This document shows positions 6,555 to 11,765 of a stretch of DNA of 11,765 bases, one piece after another (the stretch's first letter is position 1; every line of letters starts with the position of its first letter). This DNA is from an uncultured Bacilli bacterium (GTDB lineage: Bacteria > Bacillota_I > Bacilli_A > RF39 > UBA660). A model generated the notes under the pieces. That model did not search any database and was not told where the DNA came from. It saw only the letters and a list, made by a program, of their open reading frames with translations. The stretch covers positions 1 to 11,765 of the forward strand of contig CANQYA010000020.1 in the NCBI GenBank assembly GCA_947627965.1, read 5' to 3'. The translations under genes were made by a program, and so were the position numbers.

Positions 6555-8358
6555 ATACATCTTCAAATTGGGAATTATATAATTTAGCATAAAAGCCATT
6601 TTTCTTTAATAATTCTTGATGGGTTCCCTGTTCTACTATATCACCATTATCCATAACTAAAATTAAATCGGCATTTTTAATAGTTGATAAGCGATGAGCA
6701 ATAATAAAACTAGTTCTTCCTTCCATAAGGTGATCCATTGCTTCTTGAATTAATATTTCGGTTCTGGTATCGACACTACTAGTAGCTTCGTCTAAAATAA
6801 GGATTTTAGGGTCAGCTAATATTACTCTAGCTATCGTTAATAATTGTTTTTGTCCTCCTGATATATTATCAGTTTCTTCATTTAAAACCATATCATAATT
6901 ATTAGGTAAGGTATTTATAAAGTGATGAACACAAGCACTTTTAGTAGCTTTAATAACACTTTCCTTATCAGCATCTAATTTACCATAACGAATATTATCC
7001 ATAATAGTACCATTAAATAACCAAGTATCTTGTAAAACCATACCAAATAAACTTCTTAATTCACTACGTTTAAAATCTTTTATATCTTTGCCATCTATCG
7101 TAATAGAACCACTATTAACATCATAAAAACGCATTAATAATTTCACCATAGTTGTCTTTCCTGCTCCGGTAGGTCCTACTATCGCAATCTTTTGTCCTTT
7201 CTTTATTTTGGCACTAAAGTTATTAATTACAATCTTATCTTTAGTATAGCCAAAGACAACGTTTTTAAATTCGACATTTCCTTCGATACCTTCTTTTCCT
7301 AAGGCTTCTTCTTTATCCGGTATTTCTTCTTGTTCTTCTAAAAATTCAAATACTCTTTCAGCGGAAGCGACCGTAGGTTGTAACATACTAAATATTTGAG
7401 CCATAGTTGATACGGAATTGTTTAAGTTTCTTACGTATTGTGAAAAGGATAAGATATCTCCTACTTGTATTTTATTTTTAATGGTTAAATATCCTCCGTA
7501 AATAGATACTAAAACATAGTTAATATTACCAATAAAATTCATTAAAGGGTGCATCGAAGTTGAAGCAAATTGACTTTTCCAACCGGAATCATATAGTAAA
7601 TCGTTTAACTCTTCAAATCTTTTTATTTCTTTTTCTTCGGTATTAAAAGCACTGACAACATCGTGACCACCATAAACTTCTTCAACTACCCCATTGATAT
7701 TTCCTAAGTTATACTGTTGTCTTACAAAGAATTTTTGACTTTTCTTCATAATATAACTCATAGCTAACATGGAAAGAGGAAGTAATAATAGTGATGCCAA
7801 AGTCATTGAACCACTTATACTAATCATCATTACAAGAGTTCCTATTAAAGTAGCAATACTATTTACCGCTTGACTTAAAGTTTGACTTAAATTCATTGAA
7901 AAAGTATCGACATCGTTAGTAATACGCGACAATATTTCACCATGAGTTTTAGATTCAAAATAAGATAAAGGTAATTTATGAATTTTAGTACTTATTTCTT
8001 TTCTTAAATGATAAGATATTTTAACTGATACAGTATTCATAATATAACTTTGAATAAAAGAACAAAAAGCACTAAAAGCATATAGTCCTAAAAGAAGAAG
8101 TAAAGTTCTACCTATATAACTAAAATCAAGTCCGCCCGTATTAGTTATCTTTCTTATTAAACCATTAAATATTTCAGTAGTAACATCTCCTAAAATATTA
8201 GGTCCGATAATAGCAAAAACAGTACTAAAGATAGCAAATATCATAACAACTATAATAGCTATTCGATATTGTTTTATATAACCAAGTAATTTTTTTAAGG
8301 TTCCTTTAAAGTCTTTGGCTTTGTCCATGGCATTAGCTCTCATTGGTCCTCTAGGCAT
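6553..8358 (-). CDS. ABC exporter half-transporter, catalytically intact subunit
   Basis: 601 residues: a six-helix type IV exporter membrane domain (about 30-325; helices near 31-51, 83-104, 165-205 and 272-292 are clear) followed by an ATPase domain (about 362-601). Walker A is GPTGAGKTT (395-403), Q-loop Gln443, signature ISGGQ (499-503), Walker B ILILDEATSSVD (519-530) with catalytic Glu524, and H-loop His555. It therefore supplies the Walker motifs of the working ATP site and its signature to the degenerate site. Its ATG overlaps the stop of the partner gene by 8 bases and is preceded by a strong AAGGAGGAG. This pairing is typical of LmrCD/BmrCD/TM287-288 multidrug or lipid exporters. 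The substrate cannot be told from sequence. The start after MPRGPMRANA is well supported by the ribosome site. Confidence 0.94.
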   Translation of the reverse strand: MPRGPMRANAMDKAKDFKGTLKKLLGYIKQYRIAIIVVMIFAIFSTVFAIIGPNILGDVTTEIFNGLIRKITNTGGLDFSYIGRTLLLLLGLYAFSAFCSFIQSYIMNTVSVKISYHLRKEISTKIHKLPLSYFESKTHGEILSRITNDVDTFSMNLSQTLSQAVNSIATLIGTLVMMISISGSMTLASLLLLPLSMLAMSYIMKKSQKFFVRQQYNLGNINGVVEEVYGGHDVVSAFNTEEKEIKRFEELNDLLYDSGWKSQFASTSMHPLMNFIGNINYVLVSIYGGYLTIKNKIQVGDILSFSQYVRNLNNSVSTMAQIFSMLQPTVASAERVFEFLEEQEEIPDKEEALGKEGIEGNVEFKNVVFGYTKDKIVINNFSAKIKKGQKIAIVGPTGAGKTTMVKLLMRFYDVNSGSITIDGKDIKDFKRSELRSLFGMVLQDTWLFNGTIMDNIRYGKLDADKESVIKATKSACVHHFINTLPNNYDMVLNEETDNISGGQKQLLTIARVILADPKILILDEATSSVDTRTEILIQEAMDHLMEGRTSFIIAHRLSTIKNADLILVMDNGDIVEQGTHQELLKKNGFYAKLYNSQFEDV

Positions 8359-10543
8359 TTTCTATCTCCTCCTTACTTAGTTGTGATAAAGCTATCTCTT
8401 GATATACTTTACAATTTTTGATTAATTCTTTATGGTTTCCTATTCCTACTACTTTTCCTTCGTCTAAAACTAATATTTTATCGGCATGCATAATCGTTGA
8501 AATTCTTTGAGCAACGATAAAGACCGTACTATCTTTAGTTACTTTTTTAAGTTCTTTTCTCAGTTTAGCATCAGTTTTAAAGTCAAGAGCTGAGAAACTA
8601 TCGTCAAAAATATAAATTTCGGGATTAATAGCTATGGCACGAGCAATTGCTAATCTTTGACGTTGTCCTCCCGATACGTTAGTTCCTCCTTGAGCAATAC
8701 TAGTTAAATATTTATCTTCTTTATTATTAATAAATTCTTCACTTTGTGATATTTTGGCTGATTGATACATCTTTTCATCGCTTATATTACTATCACCATA
8801 TTTGATATTGCTAGCAATAGTTCCACTAAAGAGAATTCCTTTTTGAGGAACATAACCTATTTTTTTACGTAAAGTCTCTAATTTCATTTTACGTATATCA
8901 ACACCATTTATTAGAATAGAACCTTTAGTAACATCATAAAATCTAGGAATTAGATTAATTAAAGTTGATTTACCTGATCCCGTCGATCCGATAAAAGCAA
9001 TAGTTTCTCCTTTTTGAGCCGTAAAGTTAACATCACTAATAACATCAACTTTAGCATCAGGATACCTAAAACTAACATTTTTAAATTCGATAACGCCAGT
9101 ATTATCTTTAGCTTTTTCTTCTTCTTTAGGATTTTTAATACTAATATCACTATCGATTACTTCAATAATTCTTTTAGCTGAAATACTTGCTCTTGGTAAC
9201 ATAATAGATATCATCGAAATCATTAAGAAAGCCATTATTATTTGCATTGTATACTGAATATAAGCCATGATATCTCCTACTTGAATAGTACCTAAATCGA
9301 CCCCTTTAGCTCCAAACCACACAATAGCAATACAAACAACATTCATAAGAAGCATCATTAAAGGCATCATTAAAGACATCGTTCTATTTACAAATAAGTT
9401 AACTTTAGTTAAATTTTTATTAGCTTTATCAAATCTTTCTTCTTCGTAACGTTCGTTACTAAAAGCTCTTATTACTGGTATTCCCTCTAATATTTCACGG
9501 GATACTAAATTTAGTTTATCAACTAAAGTTTGGAATATTTTAAATTTAGGCATAACGATTGTAAAGAGTGTTCCTACAATAAAGAATAAAGCAATCACAG
9601 CAATAATTATAATCCAAAGCATAGAGTTATCAGCTCTTGTCGTCTTTAAAATTCCACCAATAGCAATAATAGGGGCATAGAAAACAACTCTCAAAAGCAT
9701 AACTACTACTTGTTGTATTTGTTGAATATCGTTAGTTGTTCTAGTAATTAAAGAACTTGTTCCAAAGTGTTTCATTTCATTTTTAGAGAAATTTACAACT
9801 TTATTAAATACTTTTGATCTAAGGGTTTTAGCAAGTTTGGCAGCAAGGCGTGATCCAAAGAAAATAATTAATATGGCAACAGTCATAATCGCTAAAGCAA
9901 TTCCTATCATTTTAGCACCACTCATCATGACATAATCAGTTTTTAATTTATCTAAATCAAGACCTATTTTTTGATATTCGCCTTTAATTTCTTCAATAGC
10001 TGTACTATTTAAAATAGTAGAAGGCATCTTAGTTACTACTTCGTCTAATCTACTAATAACACTTCTTCTTGTAACTTCGTCCATTCCTTTTAACATATCG
10101 ATAATATTACTATCAACCGGTATATTAATTCCTAGACTACTAGGATTATCCATTATCATATTAGAAACATACGATAAAGCAAAAGCATGACTTAAAACAT
10201 TATTTACTTCTTCTTTATTAGAGCCACTATATATATAAATATCTTCTTTTTCTAATAAAGGATATTTTTTTATATTACTAGTATTTTTTTCTAATAAAGT
10301 ATAATTGTCTTCTAAAATAGCTATTTCATCATTAGATAAAAAAACACTTAAATCTAAAAAACTATCTTTACTAATTACTTTAATAACCGCATCTTCAATA
10401 CCATTTTGTTGAATACCAACATTTATTATTTTAGATGTATAATCAGGTAAAGTTAAATCAAGGTTAGCTTGAACTATTAAAAGTACAATAATTATAAGTA
10501 TCGAAATAATAGATGTTTTTAAATATTTGAATAATTTTAACAT
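8351..10543 (-). CDS. ABC exporter half-transporter with degenerate ATP site and large extracellular insert
   Basis: 730 residues. TM1 is at about 11-27, then an insert of about 175 residues (30-205) before TM2 (about 208-229). It should lie outside the cell, as in the extracellular domain of BmrD-like exporters. The rest of the membrane domain reaches about 450. The ATPase domain (about 485-730) has Walker A GSTGSGKST (519-527), Q-loop Gln567, signature VSGGQ (623-627) and Walker B IYIFDDSFSALD with Asp648 where a catalytic Glu is expected. The H-loop His is replaced by Gln679 (VAQRIST). Both changes are the known hallmarks of the non-hydrolysing site in heterodimeric exporters and are complemented by the intact motifs of the downstream partner. 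It starts at ATG 10543 behind AGAAAGGACAGG. First gene of the operon, with a promoter and palindrome upstream; substrate unknown. Confidence 0.94.
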   Translation of the reverse strand: MLKLFKYLKTSIISILIIIVLLIVQANLDLTLPDYTSKIINVGIQQNGIEDAVIKVISKDSFLDLSVFLSNDEIAILEDNYTLLEKNTSNIKKYPLLEKEDIYIYSGSNKEEVNNVLSHAFALSYVSNMIMDNPSSLGINIPVDSNIIDMLKGMDEVTRRSVISRLDEVVTKMPSTILNSTAIEEIKGEYQKIGLDLDKLKTDYVMMSGAKMIGIALAIMTVAILIIFFGSRLAAKLAKTLRSKVFNKVVNFSKNEMKHFGTSSLITRTTNDIQQIQQVVVMLLRVVFYAPIIAIGGILKTTRADNSMLWIIIIAVIALFFIVGTLFTIVMPKFKIFQTLVDKLNLVSREILEGIPVIRAFSNERYEEERFDKANKNLTKVNLFVNRTMSLMMPLMMLLMNVVCIAIVWFGAKGVDLGTIQVGDIMAYIQYTMQIIMAFLMISMISIMLPRASISAKRIIEVIDSDISIKNPKEEEKAKDNTGVIEFKNVSFRYPDAKVDVISDVNFTAQKGETIAFIGSTGSGKSTLINLIPRFYDVTKGSILINGVDIRKMKLETLRKKIGYVPQKGILFSGTIASNIKYGDSNISDEKMYQSAKISQSEEFINNKEDKYLTSIAQGGTNVSGGQRQRLAIARAIAINPEIYIFDDSFSALDFKTDAKLRKELKKVTKDSTVFIVAQRISTIMHADKILVLDEGKVVGIGNHKELIKNCKVYQEIALSQLSKEEIENA

Positions 10544-10602
10544 ATTCCTGTCCTTTCTCTTTTATTATATTAATTTTTATTAAATAGTGTCCTTTTTTAT
10601 TA

Positions 10603-10620
10603 GGTTTAAACATTTAAACC
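10603..10620. promoter_or_regulatory. Perfect palindrome, candidate operator of the ABC exporter operon
   Basis: GGTTTAAATGTTTAAACC has perfect 8-base arms around a 2-base centre, at about +4 to +21 relative to the predicted start point. The tiny loop argues against an RNA hairpin and for a dimeric repressor site. Exporters of this kind are often controlled by MarR, PadR or TetR family repressors; none is encoded in this window, so the regulator is unknown. Confidence 0.55.
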
Positions 10621-10630
10621 GTACTTTTAC

Positions 10631-10659
10631 AGTATATAATGACCTTTTTTAGAAGTCAA
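10631..10659 (-). promoter_or_regulatory. Promoter of the ABC exporter operon
   Basis: Minus-strand TTGACT (10659-10654), a 17-base spacer and TATACT (10636-10631), each hexamer one base off consensus. Predicted start point near 10624, giving a leader of about 80 bases before the ATG at 10543. Confidence 0.75.
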
Positions 10660-10685
10660 TTATTTTCACCAAAAGTTCAAATTTA

Positions 10686-10726
10686 AAAAGTAAAAGAAAT
10701 ACTAACGACATATTTCTTTTACTTTT
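10686..10726 (-). terminator. Intrinsic terminator of the addA-vanY unit
   Basis: Perfect 16-base arms (AAAAGTAAAAGAAATA and its complement) flank a 9-base loop that contains the TAG stop of the D,D-peptidase gene. The first arm is the coding sequence for its residues Val-Lys-Glu and neighbours. On the minus strand the stem runs into TTTTTAAATTT. The stem is almost all A/T but long; it separates this unit from the ABC promoter. Confidence 0.7.
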
Positions 10727-11292
10727 ATTTTTTCTTTATGATACTCTTCTAAAGTAAGATTATTTTGATATAAATAAGAAGCTATATCACCGACAAATCT
10801 TAAATGCCACGGTTCATAAATATATCCTGTAATATATTCTTTATCTTTAGGATACCTTATAATAAAACCATATTTATAACAATTATTTTTTATCCAAGCA
10901 TATTCTTCCATCGTATCATTTATATCGTAATAGTTTTTATTTTCTCTAGTAATAAAGTAATCGATTGCTAAAGACGTTTGATGTTCACTAGTACCAGGAA
11001 TAGCAACATGTTTTAAAGCTTCAGTAATTCCTTCTTTAGCAATATAATATTTTAAAACTTTTTCTTGGTAACTATAACTGCGGTAACAACTACTTATCGC
11101 AAAGGAATAATTTTCTTTTTTAGCTTCTTCTACTAATAAGTTCCATTTCTTTAAAGTTTCTTTATTTATCCATATTTTGCGATTGGCACTGATATTTCCT
11201 TTTACTTTAGGTTCGATTAATATCATATTACTAGGTCGATAATTTTTATTTAAGCGATAATCTTTATTAACTAACTTGCTGTACTTCTCCAT
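10702..11292 (-). CDS. M15-family zinc D,D-peptidase (VanY/VanXY type), no signal peptide
   Basis: 196 residues. Members of this family remove terminal D-Ala from peptidoglycan precursors or split D-Ala-D-Ala. Visible motifs: SCYRSYSYQEKVL (68-80, with the substrate-binding Arg71), SEHQTSLAID (102-111) giving zinc ligands His104 and Asp111, and YEPWHLRFVG (159-168) giving the catalytic Glu160 and third ligand His163. The segments IRYPKDKEYITG and LTLEEYH also fit VanXY-like enzymes. Ser107 stands where Gly is usual. There is no N-terminal hydrophobic segment. An in-frame TAG lies four codons before the ATG, so no longer start is possible; the product looks cytoplasmic like VanXY (about 190 residues), unlike anchored VanY/LdcB. 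Its first 26 bases overlap addA and its own ribosome site is weak, so it is probably translated by coupling. A role in D-Ala-D-Ala turnover is likelier than glycopeptide resistance, since no vanHA-type genes are present. Confidence 0.88.
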   Translation of the reverse strand: MEKYSKLVNKDYRLNKNYRPSNMILIEPKVKGNISANRKIWINKETLKKWNLLVEEAKKENYSFAISSCYRSYSYQEKVLKYYIAKEGITEALKHVAIPGTSEHQTSLAIDYFITRENKNYYDINDTMEEYAWIKNNCYKYGFIIRYPKDKEYITGYIYEPWHLRFVGDIASYLYQNNLTLEEYHKEKIKVKEICR

Positions 11293-11765
11293 CGATACAC
11301 TCTAACCTACTTTCCATAATAGAATATAGATAAATACTTATTTCCTTACTAGTCTTTTTAGCTAAGTAATTTTTATAGCCATTTAATTGTTTTAAATAAT
11401 TAATATCAGCAATATTTTTTAATTTGTAATCGACAATAATAATTTTATCTTTGTATTCTAGTACTAAATCAATTATTCCATGACTATCTTCGTCAATAAA
11501 TTCATATTCTTTATATATTTTAGCTTTTTTAAAATCAAGACCACAATTTATAAAATTAGCTATTAAAGGACGATAACTAGGATCGATTAATTCGTACTTA
11601 GGATTAACAAAATCAACTACTTCTAAAAGATAATGCATATATTCACCAAAAGCTAATTTATTTTTAGTAGCTTTATCTATTAAACCATTAATTGTTTTAG
11701 AAAAGTGACTGTTCGTAATTTCTTCATTAGTTATATTAATAGTCTTAATCTCTAATTTATTATCG
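11267..11765 (-). CDS. addA: AddA (helicase-nuclease subunit A), C-terminal nuclease domain, partial at right edge
   Basis: 165 codons continue open to the right edge, so only the C-terminus of a protein normally near 1200 residues is present. AddAB resects double-strand breaks for recombination and replaces RecBCD in Firmicutes. The fragment is the PD-(D/E)XK nuclease domain: SHFSKTINGLID, then GEYMHYLLEVVDF with the conserved His, then AKIYKEYEF, then HGIIDLVLEYKDKIIIVDYK with the metal-binding Asp of GIID and the Asp-Tyr-Lys catalytic pair, and KQLNGYKNYL with the Gln-x-x-Gly-Tyr motif. The active site is complete. The in-frame Met opposite 11638 is internal, not a start, because the conserved motif runs through it. 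Its stop (TAA, 11267-11269) lies inside the following peptidase gene, giving a 26-base overlap and a shared transcript. addB and the helicase part would lie to the right, outside the window. Confidence 0.92.
   Translation of the reverse strand, partial: DNKLEIKTINITNEEITNSHFSKTINGLIDKATKNKLAFGEYMHYLLEVVDFVNPKYELIDPSYRPLIANFINCGLDFKKAKIYKEYEFIDEDSHGIIDLVLEYKDKIIIVDYKLKNIADINYLKQLNGYKNYLAKKTSKEISIYLYSIMESRLECIDGEVQQVS

Noticed and set aside
8959..9150. Minus-strand reading frame of 63 residues inside the first ABC gene
   Set aside because: Out of frame within a conserved ATPase domain; Leu/Lys-rich product typical of a shifted frame.
10464..10613. A 49-codon frame starting at the ATG in the palindrome and overlapping the start of the ABC gene, considered as a regulatory leader peptide like that of bmrCD
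   Set aside because: No Shine-Dalgarno before its ATG, no downstream hairpin pair of an attenuator, and such frames are common in A/T-rich DNA. Only comparative conservation would revive it.
10702..11292. Vancomycin-resistance cluster
   Set aside because: Only a single M15 peptidase is present; no VanH, ligase or two-component regulator nearby, so resistance is not supported.

Overview
The window is a very AT-rich stretch of bacterial chromosome in which every supported gene lies on the minus strand, so the region reads right to left. Trp is encoded by TGG, the Shine-Dalgarno sequences are strong (AGGAGGTGAT, AAGGAGG) and the promoters are of the TTGACA/TATAAT type. Together with an AddA-type (not RecB) nuclease subunit and heterodimeric ABC exporters, this points to a low-GC Firmicutes/Bacilli-like organism, possibly one of the uncultured gut lineages near the Mollicutes. 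The lineage is an inference; no rRNA or tRNA is present to fix it.

Layout in transcription order: (1) 11765-10702, the 3' end of addA (the nuclease domain) overlapping a small cytosolic-looking M15 D,D-peptidase (VanY/VanXY type), closed by a 16-bp hairpin. (2) 10659-6538, a promoter with a perfect palindrome at its predicted start point, then two overlapping genes for a heterodimeric ABC exporter (one degenerate ATPase subunit with a large extracellular insert, one catalytically intact subunit), then a terminator. (3) 6503-4409, topA (DNA topoisomerase I) with its own consensus-like promoter and a weak terminator. (4) 4407-733, a separate two-gene operon: a secreted or membrane protein with a large ectodomain and a C-terminal VirB2/TrbC-like helical hairpin, then a polytopic VirB6/TrbL-like protein, closed by a 15-bp-arm terminator. 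(5) 676-1, the start of a highly charged protein that runs off the left edge and is not recognised.

Regions 1-3 are ordinary housekeeping, repair and export functions. Region 4 is the most interesting part. It resembles the inner-membrane and pilin components of a type IV secretion (conjugation-like) apparatus, but it sits alone between its own promoter and terminator beside topA, with no VirB4-type ATPase, coupling protein or relaxase in the window. It could be a reduced or repurposed T4SS-like membrane complex, or one detached part of a system whose other genes lie elsewhere. There are no RNA genes, CRISPR arrays, IS elements or integrases, and no gene-free stretch longer than about 160 bases.
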